Source: Lacticaseibacillus suilingensis (GTDB lineage Bacteria > Bacillota > Bacilli > Lactobacillales > Lactobacillaceae). Taken from it: a DNA stretch of 64,000 bases. Made by a program: the position numbers and the translations under genes. Positions 50,802 through 59,650 of the stretch are shown in pieces (the first letter of the stretch is position 1; each line of letters begins with the position of its first letter). The notes under the pieces are model-generated. The model did no database searches, was not told the origin of the DNA, and saw only the letters and a list, made by a program, of their open reading frames with translations. The DNA is taken from NCBI RefSeq assembly GCF_016861845.1, contig NZ_BOLV01000007.1:1-64000 (forward strand). The letters run 5' to 3'.

Positions 50802-52088
50802 TTACTTGTCGTTGTCTTCAGCGCCTTTAGCAGCATCCTTCAGCGCGTCGCCGAGGATGTCACCCAATGAGAAGCCGGAGTCATCTTGCTGGTATTCAGC
50901 AGGAATCTTGGTGTGTTCATTGCGGCTGTTGTTACGACGAGGACGACCTTCGCCGCGACTGTTGTTGTTGCGGCTTGGGCGTTCTTCTTCCATGCCTTCA
51001 GGACGTTCTTGGAGCGCCTTGATGGACAGAGCCAGACGGTGCTGGTCTGGATCAACGGACAGGACTTTAACCTGTACTTCTTGACCTTCCTTAAGCACAT
51101 CTTGAGGCGTTGCGATGTGTTCGTGGGAAATCTGAGAAATGTGAACCAAACCTTCAACCCCAGGGAAGACTTCAACGAAGGCACCGAAGCTGGTCAAACG
51201 CTTAACCGTCCCGGTCAAAGTGCTGCCGGCAGGGGCTTTTTCGTCAATGTCATCCCAAGGTTGTGGCAAGGTTGCCTTGATGGACAAGGAAATGCGGTCG
51301 CGTTCTGGATCAACGGCGAGGACCTTAACCTTGACGTCTTGGCCAACCTTCAGCACGTCGCTTGGCTTGTCAACATGGTCAAAGGCGATTTCGGAAACGT
51401 GAACCAAACCGTCCACGCCGCCAAGATCAACAAAGGCCCCAAAGTTGGTCAAACGAGCAACCTTGCCTTCAACGACATCGCCAGGCTGAATCTTAGCAAA
51501 GATTTCCTTGCGGGCTTCAGCCTTGCCTGCTTCAACAATGGCACGGTGGGAAAGGATCAAGCGGTTTTCGCTTGGTTCGATCTCGATGATCTTGAATTCA
51601 AGTTCTTGGCCCTTGTACTGAGACAAGTCTTCAACAAAGTGATCTTCAACCATGCTTGCTGGGACGAACCCACGCACGCCAGCGTTAACAACCAAACCAC
51701 CCTTAACCACAGAGGTTACTGGTGCAGTGATGGTTTCGCCAGCATCAAACTTCGCTTGGATTTCCTTCCAAACCTTTTGGGCTTCCAGACGACGCTTGGA
51801 CAGCAGGTACTGACCATTTTCTTTGTCTTTGCCAATAGTAGAGATCACGACCAAGTCAAGCTTGTCGCCGACTTTAGCAACCGACCGAATGTCATCGATT
51901 GGCTGAGTAGATAATTCTTTCAGAGGAACGACACCTTCAACGCCGGTGCCTTCGATACCTACAACCAGTTGCTTATCTTCGACGGCTAATACTTCACCCT
52001 TAACGGTGTCACCGATATGAACAGTTTCAACGCTCTTCAGCGCATCCGCCATTGTTTCGGTGTTTTCTGCTTCATTCTTTTCACTCAT
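50802..52088 (-). CDS. rpsA: 30S ribosomal protein S1 homolog
   Basis: An RNA-binding protein of 428 aa with four S1 domains (starting about 25, 110, 195 and 280), for example GDVVEGKVARLTNFGAFVDLGGVDGLVHVSE and the fourth repeat with GSTLTGTVKRLTSFGAFVEVF. The C-terminal tail (about 360-428) is Arg/Asn-rich with RPSRNNNSRGEGRPRRNN, then acidic. Firmicutes versions have four rather than six domains, as here. ATG at 52088 with AGGAGG. Promoter TTGGTA-17-TACAAT is upstream. Confidence 0.96.
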   Translation of the reverse strand: MSEKNEAENTETMADALKSVETVHIGDTVKGEVLAVEDKQLVVGIEGTGVEGVVPLKELSTQPIDDIRSVAKVGDKLDLVVISTIGKDKENGQYLLSKRRLEAQKVWKEIQAKFDAGETITAPVTSVVKGGLVVNAGVRGFVPASMVEDHFVEDLSQYKGQELEFKIIEIEPSENRLILSHRAIVEAGKAEARKEIFAKIQPGDVVEGKVARLTNFGAFVDLGGVDGLVHVSEIAFDHVDKPSDVLKVGQDVKVKVLAVDPERDRISLSIKATLPQPWDDIDEKAPAGSTLTGTVKRLTSFGAFVEVFPGVEGLVHISQISHEHIATPQDVLKEGQEVQVKVLSVDPDQHRLALSIKALQERPEGMEEERPSRNNNSRGEGRPRRNNSRNEHTKIPAEYQQDDSGFSLGDILGDALKDAAKGAEDNDK

Positions 52089-52126
52089 GCCAAAAAATCC
52101 TCCTATACGACTGTCATACTTGTTAC

Positions 52127-52155
52127 ATTGTAACCGATTAGCGCCAAAATACCAA
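52127..52155 (-). promoter_or_regulatory. rpsA promoter
   Basis: Minus strand TTGGTA (52155-52150), 17 bp, TACAAT (52132-52127), about 40 bp before the ATG. Confidence 0.6.
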
Positions 52156-52220
52156 CAGTTTGTTTCAAAGCTGGCAAAGTTTTGTTCAAGCCCTGACCGG
52201 TTTTGACCGGATTCGATGAA

Positions 52221-52886
52221 TCAGTGCGCCCGCTTTTGATTCGCCAAGGCAATGATTTCTGCCACTTCCTGGTCAATGGTCATGTTGCTGGAGTCGATTT
52301 CCACCGCATCTGCGGCCTTGCGCAGCGGCGATACCGCGCGGGTGGAGTCTTTGTGATCGCGGGCTTCGATTTCTTCCGCCAACACCGCCACCGGGGTCAT
52401 GATCCCTTTTTCGACGTTTTCCTTGTAGCGGCGTTCGGCGCGCTTTTGGACGCTGGCAATCATAAAGATTTTGACTTCGGCCTGCGGCAACACCGTGGTG
52501 CCGATGTCGCGGCCATCCATCACAATATCGTTGGCGGCGGCAATGGCGCGCTGGCGCTTCACCATTTCTTCCCGCACTTTGGGCAAGGCTGAGACTTGGC
52601 TGACGTTGTTGGTGGCGTCTTCCTGACGAATGGCCAGGGTGACATCTTCTCCATCCATAAACACCAACTGGCCTTCAGGTGCCGGCTTGAAGGTGATGGT
52701 CAAAGGCTTAAGCGCCGCCATGATGGCCGCTTCGTCATCCAGTTTCAGCCCCTTACGCAAGGCCATCACGGTCGCCGTCCGGTACATGGCGCCGGTATCA
52801 CAGTAAATAAAGCCTAGTTGATTAGCGACGCGTTTAGCGATGGTACTTTTCCCTGACCCAGCTGGGCCATCAATTGCGATTTGCAT
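52221..52886 (-). CDS. cmk: Cytidylate kinase
   Basis: Phosphorylates CMP and dCMP. The 221-aa protein starts MQIAIDGPAGSGKSTIAKRVA with the P-loop, and has DTGAMYRTAT, the VMDGRDIGTTVLPQAEVKIFM substrate segment and RDHKDSTRAVSPLRKA. ATG at 52886 with GGAG. Position directly upstream of rpsA is the standard cmk-rpsA order. Confidence 0.97.
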   Translation of the reverse strand: MQIAIDGPAGSGKSTIAKRVANQLGFIYCDTGAMYRTATVMALRKGLKLDDEAAIMAALKPLTITFKPAPEGQLVFMDGEDVTLAIRQEDATNNVSQVSALPKVREEMVKRQRAIAAANDIVMDGRDIGTTVLPQAEVKIFMIASVQKRAERRYKENVEKGIMTPVAVLAEEIEARDHKDSTRAVSPLRKAADAVEIDSSNMTIDQEVAEIIALANQKRAH

Positions 52887-52927
52887 GTTTTCGACTCCTA
52901 TCAAAATATTTCTAAAATAGCTGACAC

Positions 52928-52957
52928 AAAAATTGAGTCGGTCGCCCGACTCAATTT
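52928..52957 (-). terminator. Intrinsic terminator after the LysM gene
   Basis: AAATTGAGTCGG and CCGACTCAATTT with a short loop, then TTG on the minus strand, directly after the stop. Confidence 0.75.
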
Positions 52958-52959
52958 GC

Positions 52960-53532
52960 TTACTTCACCCGCACGGACTGACCAGGATGCAGTGCTTGGC
53001 CATTCCAGGCGTAAAACTGTGACAGCGAAATGCCATGGTTCAGCGCAATGCGATAAGCGTTGTCGCCGGACTTCACAGTGTAGTATTCCGCCGCGCTGCT
53101 GGACGAGCTCGCCACGCTTGATGAACTCGAAGCAACGGAGCTGCTAGAGGCAACGCTACTGCTCGATTCACTGCTGCTGGCCTCGCTACTTGAACTGCTC
53201 GAAGCCTTGCTGGATTTACTCGACTTGCTTGAGCTTTGCTTTTTGCTGCTCTTTTTGCTACTTGATGATTTCTTGCTCTCGACGGCAATCTTGTCGCTGC
53301 CACCATTGTTGCTGGCATTGCTAGCAATGGCATTGTATGTAACCGGTACAATGACAAACAAAGCAATCAACACCCAAAGCACATATTGCAACACCTTGGT
53401 GCCGTGTGACTTACGCCGAGTTGCGACCCGCGACAGATTACCCTCGTCGTCACGATCATCCTCAAATTGTTTATTCCATGGCTGATTAGCGTCATCGGCC
53501 TGAGGGGATTTTTGATCGGTTTTCTTATTCAT
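52960..53532 (-). CDS. Membrane-anchored LysM protein with serine-rich linker
   Basis: A 190-aa cell-surface protein: cytoplasmic charged N-terminus (1-46), one membrane segment (47-66), a low-complexity Ser/Ala/Lys linker (about 85-146) and one C-terminal LysM domain (YTVKSGDNAYRIALNHGISLSQFYAWNG...) that binds peptidoglycan. This layout occurs next to recQ/cmk in many lactobacilli. ATG at 53532 with AAGGAGG. The linker is encoded by repetitive AGC/TCA-rich codons and may vary in length between strains. Exact role unknown. Confidence 0.88.
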   Translation of the reverse strand: MNKKTDQKSPQADDANQPWNKQFEDDRDDEGNLSRVATRRKSHGTKVLQYVLWVLIALFVIVPVTYNAIASNASNNGGSDKIAVESKKSSSSKKSSKKQSSSKSSKSSKASSSSSSEASSSESSSSVASSSSVASSSSSVASSSSSAAEYYTVKSGDNAYRIALNHGISLSQFYAWNGQALHPGQSVRVK

Positions 53533-53588
53533 GACGATCCTCCTTGCTCAACTACAGCCTATTGTATCATAGTTGGTCCCAGCGATTT

Positions 53589-55001
53589 TCACTTAGAATT
53601 AAAGATGCGTTTAAAAATCACAGACCAGCTTGCCCTTGACATTTGGGCTGGCCGCGGTGTCTGGGGTAACTGGGCTAACACGGCCGGCGTCTCTTCGCCG
53701 CAGCAAAACTCACTGTGAGGCTGGGCTGGCGAGTCAAAATACGCCATCAGCGCCGCACGCTTGCATGGTGCCTGCAGTAAGTTAGCCATCGCGGTGAAGC
53801 TCGCCTGCTTGTCCTCACGGCGGCCACTTAACTGCGTAAGTACTGCCGCTTGACTAAAGCCGGCTTGGATATAAGCTTCAACCAAGGCAACCTGCGGATC
53901 ATCGAAATCTTGATAAGCACTGGGATGTTTAAAAATCGTCTGAATGAGATTTTCGTCCGGTAAACTCGCTGCGAACTGCCCGGCGCGCGCCACATCATTC
54001 GGTCCCAGCAGCAACATCGTCAGCGCTTTTTGGCCATCACGCCCGGCCCGGCCAATTCCTTGTGAATAGGCTTCAAGCGACTCTGGTAGATGCAAATACA
54101 AAACCAGCCGGACATCAGGTTTATCAATCCCCATGCCAAACGCGCTGGTGGCGCAAATCACTTGCAGTTGATCCGCCATGAACTGGCGCTGCACCAGATC
54201 GCGCTGCGGTGCAGTCAAGCCGGCGTGATAATAAGCCGCCTTGATGTCATGCGCATTCAGCGCAGCACTGAATTCCTCGGCGGCGCGCTTGCGATCGAAG
54301 TAAATGATTTGCGGGCCCGCCACCGCTTGCACCAAAGCCAAGGCGCGGGCGGCGCGGACCTGATCACTGGGCAGTTGCTCCACCCCTAAAAACAGATTCG
54401 GCCGGTCGACTGAACCAATCAGACAGGTAGCATGAGGCAACTGCAAGCCAGTTAAAATGTCCGCCTGCACGCGTTTCGGCGCAGTGGCGGTCAAGGCCAA
54501 AGTGACCCGCGGTCGGAGCACCGCTCGCGCCTGGCCCAGTTTCAAATAGGCGGGGCGAAAATCCGGCCCCCATTGCGAGATGCAGTGCGCCTCATCCACC
54601 ACCAATAACCCCACTGGCAGTTGCCGCAAGCGGCCCTGCACATCGGGGCGAGCCAGCGTTTCTGGGGAGATGAACAAGAACTTCTCCTGATCCAGGGTTC
54701 GTAGCACCGCAGCAAAGTCGGCTGGGGCCAAGCGGCTGGATAAGGCCGCCACCTGCTTTTCCCCTAGCACTTGCAGCCGGGCCACCTGGTCTTCCATCAA
54801 GGCGAGCAGCGGCTCAACCACCACGACCAGCCCTGGCATCAAAAGCCCTGGCAGCTGATAACAAAGCGTTTTGCCACTCCCAGTCGGCAAAACTGCTAAG
54901 GTATCCTGCCCGGCCAGCACCGCCTGCACAATGGCTTCTTGGCCGGGCTTAAAGGTCTCAAAGCCAAAATACTGTTTGAGCGCTTGGTTTAAGTCAGTCA
55001 T
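53589..55001 (-). CDS. recQ: ATP-dependent DNA helicase RecQ (short form)
   Basis: A 3'-5' superfamily 2 helicase of 470 aa. Motifs: LPTGSGKTLCYQLP (I), VVDEAHCISQWGPDFRPAY (II), LTATAPKRVQADI (III), and the C-lobe with TSAFGMGIDKPDVR and QGIGRAGRDG. A short zinc-binding tail (CKRAALMAYF...FCCGE) is present but the HRDC domain is missing, as usual for the second RecQ of lactic acid bacteria. ATG at 55001 overlaps the ypbB-like gene by 8 bp. Confidence 0.94.
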   Translation of the reverse strand: MTDLNQALKQYFGFETFKPGQEAIVQAVLAGQDTLAVLPTGSGKTLCYQLPGLLMPGLVVVVEPLLALMEDQVARLQVLGEKQVAALSSRLAPADFAAVLRTLDQEKFLFISPETLARPDVQGRLRQLPVGLLVVDEAHCISQWGPDFRPAYLKLGQARAVLRPRVTLALTATAPKRVQADILTGLQLPHATCLIGSVDRPNLFLGVEQLPSDQVRAARALALVQAVAGPQIIYFDRKRAAEEFSAALNAHDIKAAYYHAGLTAPQRDLVQRQFMADQLQVICATSAFGMGIDKPDVRLVLYLHLPESLEAYSQGIGRAGRDGQKALTMLLLGPNDVARAGQFAASLPDENLIQTIFKHPSAYQDFDDPQVALVEAYIQAGFSQAAVLTQLSGRREDKQASFTAMANLLQAPCKRAALMAYFDSPAQPHSEFCCGEETPAVLAQLPQTPRPAQMSRASWSVIFKRIFNSK

Positions 55002-55962
55002 GCGGCCACCTTCCTTGTAAATCGAGAATCTGAAACAGGCGCACCTGGAAAAATTCACTGCCTGGCACTGCATCCAGCAGCGCTTGATAATCCAACTGCT
55101 GGCCTTGGTAGGCGGTCAAGGCGGCTTTGACCGCCGCCGGATAAACCTGCCCCACCGGTGGCTGCCACCCTAGAATGGTTGCTTCCAGCAAATGCTCATT
55201 CACCGTGCTTGGCCGCAGGCGCATTTGCTGGGCAATCTGCTGCCGGCTCTCGCCGCGGGCAAACCGGTCACACACCACTTTCGCATTCGGTGGCAACAGC
55301 GGCGTCGGCCCGCCCCACAAGTCCCACAGCGCCGGCCACTTTTGCTGCGCAATCGCAGCCACCAGCAGGGCCAGATCATTGGTGGCATCTAGGCTCGCCG
55401 TCAGCGAACCCACCTGCGCAGCACCGACAAAATCATGGCCTACCAGCCGTTGCGCCAGTCGGTCTGCCACCGGCGTTGGGAGCGTTGCAAACGCCGCCGT
55501 CAGCTCGCTAACAAAATTGGCGGATTCAGGGTGTTTGAGCCAAGTACGGACGGCTTGCTGGGTGGCCCATTCCGCTACTGCTGGGCGATAGCGGCGATTG
55601 TCGAAGCTGGCTTCCGACACCACTTGAACGGCTAGTAGCAATCGCCGTTCGAACTCGGCCAGCCCCATCCAGGGTTGATAAGCCTCAGGCAGTGGCACTG
55701 GGCTAGCCGAATCAGGCGCATTAGGGCCCAGCACCAAGCCGGCCTCAGTTTCACGCAGGCGTTTTTGCGCGAGCAGTGTGTTTAACGCCGCTTGAAAATC
55801 CGCCCGCGCCAGCGTAGGGTAAAGCTGAAGCCATTGCAGCTGATGATGTTGCAATGCCGAAAACAAAATCGACAAGGTCTTTTTGCCGGTTAATAAGAGA
55901 TAAACCGCTGGCCCGCGCCGCGGCTGGTCACTAAAAAATTGGATGATAAAGTCTTCTAACAT
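54994..55962 (-). CDS. Helix-turn-helix protein YpbB-like
   Basis: A 322-aa soluble protein encoded directly upstream of recQ, as in Bacillus ypbB-recQ. The C-terminal region (about 225-300) has a helix-turn-helix RFARGESRQQIAQQMRLRPSTVNEHLLEATILGW, matching the HTH module of that family; the rest is helical without known motifs. The function is not established. ATG at 55962 with AGGAG, only 23 bp from the start of the divergent ferredoxin gene. Confidence 0.88.
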   Translation of the reverse strand: MLEDFIIQFFSDQPRRGPAVYLLLTGKKTLSILFSALQHHQLQWLQLYPTLARADFQAALNTLLAQKRLRETEAGLVLGPNAPDSASPVPLPEAYQPWMGLAEFERRLLLAVQVVSEASFDNRRYRPAVAEWATQQAVRTWLKHPESANFVSELTAAFATLPTPVADRLAQRLVGHDFVGAAQVGSLTASLDATNDLALLVAAIAQQKWPALWDLWGGPTPLLPPNAKVVCDRFARGESRQQIAQQMRLRPSTVNEHLLEATILGWQPPVGQVYPAAVKAALTAYQGQQLDYQALLDAVPGSEFFQVRLFQILDLQGRWPHD

Positions 55963-55985
55963 TTCGGCTCCTGGAGGTTTGACGT

Positions 55986-56222
55986 ATGAAACCAGTATAC
56001 GCGCATGTTGACCGCGCTGCCTGCATTGCTTGTGGCTTATGCCAAATGCTGGCCCCAAAATTATTTGAGTATGATCAGGAAGGCATCGCCAGTTACTGCC
56101 CTGATGAGAATACCGGCACGGTCCCGCTGACGGGCGAGCAGCTGATTGACTTCAAGTTGGCCTATCGCCGTTGCCCGACTGGGGCCATTCAGCGCAGCGA
56201 GCAGCCTTTCACTCAAGCTTAA
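55986..56222 (+). CDS. fer: Ferredoxin [4Fe-4S]
   Basis: A small electron carrier, 78 aa. Cluster ligands are Cys13, Cys16, Cys19 (CIACGLC) and Cys63 (RRCPTGAI); Cys38 is an extra cysteine. It matches the single-cluster Fer of Firmicutes, which is divergent from ypbB-recQ in the same way. ATG at 55986 with CTGGAGGT. The shared 23-bp gap holds the two ribosome sites back to back, so each promoter must lie inside the other gene. Confidence 0.95.
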   Translation: MKPVYAHVDRAACIACGLCQMLAPKLFEYDQEGIASYCPDENTGTVPLTGEQLIDFKLAYRRCPTGAIQRSEQPFTQA

Positions 56223-56240
56223 TCCATATTTCGCTAAACG

Positions 56241-56279
56241 CAAAACGGTCCTCGGCAAGTTGCCGAGGACCGTTGTTTC
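56241..56279. terminator. Terminator between fer and ribU
   Basis: ACGGTCCTCGGCAA-G-TTGCCGAGGACCGT, a long perfect stem, with TGTTTC on the right and an A-run on the left; serves both convergent genes. Confidence 0.85.
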
Positions 56280-56286
56280 ATTCAGA

Positions 56287-56877
56287 CTATTGTAAGTGGG
56301 CCGTCGTTTGATGCGCCCGCTGTTTTTCCAGCCAAGGCATCAAAGCCTTGGCAATCGCGAAGAACACCACCGAGACCACGGCGCCTTTGATCAGGTTAAA
56401 TGGCACCACCCCAATCAACACGTAGCGGGTCACGGACATCCCCAATGGGAAGTTCATCACCGCCAGGTACATCGGCATGATGACCAACCAGTTCAGCACA
56501 CTCATAATCACCGTCAGGCTGAGCGTGCCCAAAGCCAAGCCGCTCACTTCGCGGCCGAGCCCACTCTTTGGCTTCATGGTCATCACCACCGGCAACATGA
56601 AACCGACACTGGCGATGAAGGCGGCCAAATCACCAATCAGGTTGACCACCCCGCCGCCGGTTAAAATAAAGTGCAACAGGCTGCGCACAAAGGCGACCAT
56701 GATGCCGCCGCCAGGGCCGTAAATTAAGCCCCCCAGCAGTACGAACAAGTCAGATAAATCCAACTTCAAAAACGGAAACATCGGCAAAATAGGAAAGGCC
56801 AAATACATCATCAGCACAAACCCGACTGCCGCCAAAAGGGCGACCCCAACTAAACGATGAACCCTAGAACCAGACAT
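56287..56877 (-). CDS. ribU: Riboflavin ECF transporter S component RibU
   Basis: The riboflavin-binding membrane subunit that works with the shared ECF energizing module. The 196-aa protein has about six membrane segments; KLDLSDLFVLLGGLIYGPGGG near 43-63 and FNLIKGAVVSVVFF near 160 are typical of RibU. ATG at 56877 uses GGAGGG; the upstream ATG at 56892 lies on that site. The FMN riboswitch upstream with its terminator confirms the substrate: import is shut off when FMN is plentiful. Confidence 0.96.
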   Translation of the reverse strand: MSGSRVHRLVGVALLAAVGFVLMMYLAFPILPMFPFLKLDLSDLFVLLGGLIYGPGGGIMVAFVRSLLHFILTGGGVVNLIGDLAAFIASVGFMLPVVMTMKPKSGLGREVSGLALGTLSLTVIMSVLNWLVIMPMYLAVMNFPLGMSVTRYVLIGVVPFNLIKGAVVSVVFFAIAKALMPWLEKQRAHQTTAHLQ

Positions 56878-56912
56878 GAAAAATCCCTCCATGTGGTTGC
56901 TTCAGAGAGGCC

Positions 56913-56946
56913 AAAAAAGGCCTGTTTACCCCAGGGTAAACAGGCC
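56913..56946 (-). terminator. Riboswitch-controlled terminator before ribU
   Basis: GGCCTGTTTACC and GGTAAACAGGCC form a 12-bp stem followed by six T on the minus strand. Placed between the FMN aptamer and the ribU ribosome site. Confidence 0.9.
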
Positions 56947-56987
56947 TTAACTTGAATTCGGGATTCAAAATAAGCCCCATCTTCTTT

Positions 56988-57096
56988 ATCTAGACTGTAC
57001 TATCGGTTCCGGAATCACACCGGATCGGCCGCGCCATGCGCGGGTCGCGGACTTTCACCGCCGGTCGGGAATTTCACCCTGCCCCTGAAGACGAAC
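56988..57096 (-). promoter_or_regulatory. FMN riboswitch (RFN element)
   Basis: On the minus strand the conserved RFN segments appear in order: TCTTCAGGGGCAGGGTGAAA, CCGACCGGCGGT, AAGTCCGCGA, GGTGTGATTCCGG, AACCGATAGTA and GATAAAGAAGAT closing the P1 helix. The downstream terminator indicates transcriptional control of ribU. Confidence 0.97.
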
Positions 57097-57122
57097 CAAT
57101 ATTTAATTTTTATTACTAACAA

Positions 57123-57151
57123 ATTGTAACTGGTCAATCTGCCCTTGTCAA
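57123..57151 (-). promoter_or_regulatory. ribU promoter
   Basis: Minus strand perfect TTGACA (57151-57146), 17 bp, TACAAT (57128-57123). The -35 box lies on the rluB stop codon. Confidence 0.88.
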
Positions 57152-57888
57152 CCCTCATTTGAAAGCGCTTCGAGCGCGGCCACCTCTGCCGGCTTGAGCG
57201 CCCGATAATCCCCTGGTTGCAGGCCAGCTAGGGTCAGCGGCCCGTATTGCTCACGGGACAATTTGATCACTTTGTAGCCGAGGGTTTCAAACATTTTTTT
57301 GACCTGATGATTGATGCCTTGATGAATGGTCAAGGAGACAATGGCAGTTTGCTTCGCCTTGTCCGTCGACATGATTTTGAACCGGGCCGGCGCCAGCTTC
57401 TTGTGGTCCACCACCAGGCCGTCGCGCAGCGGCATCAGCTTCTCGCGCGTCGGGATGCCTTGCAACTTGGCAACGTACTTCTTTTCCACCTTGAAACTCG
57501 GGTGCATCAGACGGTTCGCAAAATCGCCATCGTTAGTCATCAGCAAAAGCCCGGAGGTATCCCAATCCAGCCGGCCCACTGGATACAAGCGCTGGGGTTC
57601 GTCTTCAAAAAAGTCGGTGACGACGCGCCGCTTTTTGTCATCTGAAGCCGCGCTGATTACGCCCCGCGGCTTGTAGAAAAGGTAGTATTTCTTCTGTTCT
57701 TGCGTCAGCGGCACGCCATCGACTTCAATGGCATCTTGCGGGGTCACTTTAACGCCCATTGCGGTGACAGTTTCACCATTGACGGTCACGCGGCCGGCGC
57801 TAATCAACGCTTCCGCGTGGCGACGCGAGGCAATGCCGGCTTCGGCAATCGCCTTTTGCAGACGCATTTCATTGGTTGCTTTCGGCAT
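57148..57888 (-). CDS. rluB: 23S rRNA pseudouridine synthase RluB-like
   Basis: Makes pseudouridine in 23S rRNA. The 246-aa protein has an N-terminal S4 domain (MRLQKAIAEAGIASRRHAEALISAGRV) and the RsuA/RluB catalytic core with VGRLDWDTSGLLLMTNDGD, in which the aspartate is catalytic, and GINHQVKKMFETLGYKV. Position after scpB is the usual one in Firmicutes. ATG at 57888 with AGAAGGAG overlaps scpB by 20 bp. Confidence 0.94.
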   Translation of the reverse strand: MPKATNEMRLQKAIAEAGIASRRHAEALISAGRVTVNGETVTAMGVKVTPQDAIEVDGVPLTQEQKKYYLFYKPRGVISAASDDKKRRVVTDFFEDEPQRLYPVGRLDWDTSGLLLMTNDGDFANRLMHPSFKVEKKYVAKLQGIPTREKLMPLRDGLVVDHKKLAPARFKIMSTDKAKQTAIVSLTIHQGINHQVKKMFETLGYKVIKLSREQYGPLTLAGLQPGDYRALKPAEVAALEALSNEG

Positions 57889-58471
57889 TCTTATCTCCTT
57901 CTGTCGGCGCAGCATTTGGGGCTAGCGTCTGTTGAAAATCACTGAACAAATCGACCTCCGTCGGCGCCGCTTCTGGCTTCAATGGCGGCAAGTCTTCGAG
58001 CGTGTGCAGGCCAAAATAATCCAGGAAAAATGGCGTGGTGGCATAAAGAATCGGCCGCCCTGGGGCTTCCTTACGGCCTGCTTCCTTAATGAGCTGGCGG
58101 GAGGCCAGCGTGGTTAAAGCCCCCGAGCTCTGTACGCCGCGCACTTCATCGATTTCGATGCGGGTGATGGGCTGCTGGTAAGCAATGATGGCCAGCACTT
58201 CCAGCGCGGCATTGGATAAACCAGCTTGCGGCGGACCGGCAAAATACTTCTTCAGCACCTCGGCAGATTCTGGCTTGGTGACTAAAAAGTAGCGTTCATC
58301 CGCTTCCTGCAGCTGCAACCCGCGACTAGAATCATCGCTGAGCGCCTGGGCATAGGTGGTTAATTGCTGGCGCATAGCCGCTGGCGAAATGCCAAGCAGT
58401 TCAGCAAAAGCCTTTAATTCAACGCCAGCTTCACCTGCTGTGTAAAGCACGGATTCAATCACCGGTTGCAT
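57869..58471 (-). CDS. scpB: Segregation and condensation protein B
   Basis: Winged-helix subunit of the SMC-ScpAB condensin. The 200-aa protein has the two winged-helix domains with LSNAALEVLAIIAYQQPITRIEIDEVRGV and PGRPILYATTPFFLDYFGL. The ATG at 58471 overlaps the scpA stop as TGATG with an AAGGAGG site. The C-terminal tail is acidic and unordered. Confidence 0.96.
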   Translation of the reverse strand: MQPVIESVLYTAGEAGVELKAFAELLGISPAAMRQQLTTYAQALSDDSSRGLQLQEADERYFLVTKPESAEVLKKYFAGPPQAGLSNAALEVLAIIAYQQPITRIEIDEVRGVQSSGALTTLASRQLIKEAGRKEAPGRPILYATTPFFLDYFGLHTLEDLPPLKPEAAPTEVDLFSDFQQTLAPNAAPTEGDKNAESNQ

Positions 58472-59199
58472 CACGCCGCCTCCTTTTTCGTCACGATAAT
58501 CGGGTCAAATGGCGCGTCTTGCTGACAAATAATTTGATCCGACTTCATCAACGTCAGCAGCGCCATAAAAGTCGTGACGATGCCTTCAACGCTTTTCACC
58601 GCCACCAAAGTTTCAAACTGACAGGTCCCGACCTTGCTTAATTGCGCCAGGATTTCGGTAATCCGCTTCTCCACCGAAATCGGCTCGCCTTCAATATGGG
58701 CAATGGTTTCGCGGGTGGCTAACTGCCGCTGCAGCACCGCCATCATCGCCGCTGTCAACTCGTTGAGTTTCACCGAACCCGGCCGCATTGGCACCTTAAC
58801 ATCGGCGCCAGGCAAGGTTTCCGGTTTGGCGTAAGACTGGGCCCGGGCGGTTTCTTTGGTGCGCAGTTGCGCCGCCGCTTCCTGATAGACTTGATACGTT
58901 AGCAGCTGCGCCACCAACCCGGCCCGGGGATCTTCGTAATCCTCGGGCAAGTCTTCATCATCGGTTTCCGGCTGGGGCAGCAGCATTTGACTTTTCAGTG
59001 CCATCAAGCTGGCAGCCATAACAAAATAATCACCAGCCACATCCAGCCGCGAATGCTGCATCTGATGCAGATACTCGAGGTATTGGCTAGTGATTTCTGC
59101 GATGGGAATGTCGTAGATGTCGACTTCGTTGGTCCGAATGAGATGCCAAAGCAAATCAAGCGGGCCAGAGAAGTCATTCAGCACTAAGGTCAGTGCCAT
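58471..59199 (-). CDS. scpA: Segregation and condensation protein A
   Basis: The kleisin subunit that bridges SMC heads. The 242-aa protein has the N-terminal FSGPLDLLWHLIRTNEVDIYDIPI signature, the LDVAGDYFVMAASLMALKSQMLLP helix and a C-terminal winged helix (EILAQLSKVGTCQFETLV). ATG at 59199 with AGAGGA lies inside the end of ribT, an overlap of 26 bp. Confidence 0.96.
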   Translation of the reverse strand: MALTLVLNDFSGPLDLLWHLIRTNEVDIYDIPIAEITSQYLEYLHQMQHSRLDVAGDYFVMAASLMALKSQMLLPQPETDDEDLPEDYEDPRAGLVAQLLTYQVYQEAAAQLRTKETARAQSYAKPETLPGADVKVPMRPGSVKLNELTAAMMAVLQRQLATRETIAHIEGEPISVEKRITEILAQLSKVGTCQFETLVAVKSVEGIVTTFMALLTLMKSDQIICQQDAPFDPIIVTKKEAA

Positions 59200-59566
59200 C
59201 AGGGTCCTCTTTTCTATACTGAGAAAACGCAGCGATTAAAGGCGCCGTTTCCATGGTGCCCATCAGTTTTTGATCTGGATACAACTTCGTCAAATCATTG
59301 AGCACCGCAAAATTGGTCGCCGCCGAGCGCACGGCTGGCGACAGCGACAAATGCCGGACCATGACAAAATCGGTCCCCATCTCGATGCCCACGACGCCTT
59401 CGAAATCGCCCCCAGCGACTTCGCGGTACAGATAAAGTTGGTGCGAATTATCTGTGGTGTATAGCGTCAATTCTGTTTTCAGATGATCTATGTCCTTGAG
59501 ATCGGGAATGAACGACAAAAAGCCCATCGCGATCTTGGCATAATCATTCTTATACTTAGTCAGCAT
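59174..59566 (-). CDS. ribT: RibT-like GNAT family protein
   Basis: A 130-aa acetyltransferase-fold protein similar to RibT: MLTKYKNDYAKIAMGFLSFIPDLKDI at the start, YLYREVAGGDFEGVVGIEMG and VRHLSLSPAVRSAATNFAVL in the core. RibT is linked to riboflavin genes in Bacillus, but its role is unclear; here it is attached to scpAB rather than a rib operon. ATG at 59566 with GGAGG. Head of the ribT-scpA-scpB-rluB unit with overlapping genes. Confidence 0.85.
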   Translation of the reverse strand: MLTKYKNDYAKIAMGFLSFIPDLKDIDHLKTELTLYTTDNSHQLYLYREVAGGDFEGVVGIEMGTDFVMVRHLSLSPAVRSAATNFAVLNDLTKLYPDQKLMGTMETAPLIAAFSQYRKEDPDGTDLSAE

Positions 59567-59650
59567 GATAGCCTCCACACATTAACTACTCTGAGGCATA
59601 CTTTACCATATCTTAAGAGAAGCAACAAATATTAAAGAAACAGGCTATCG

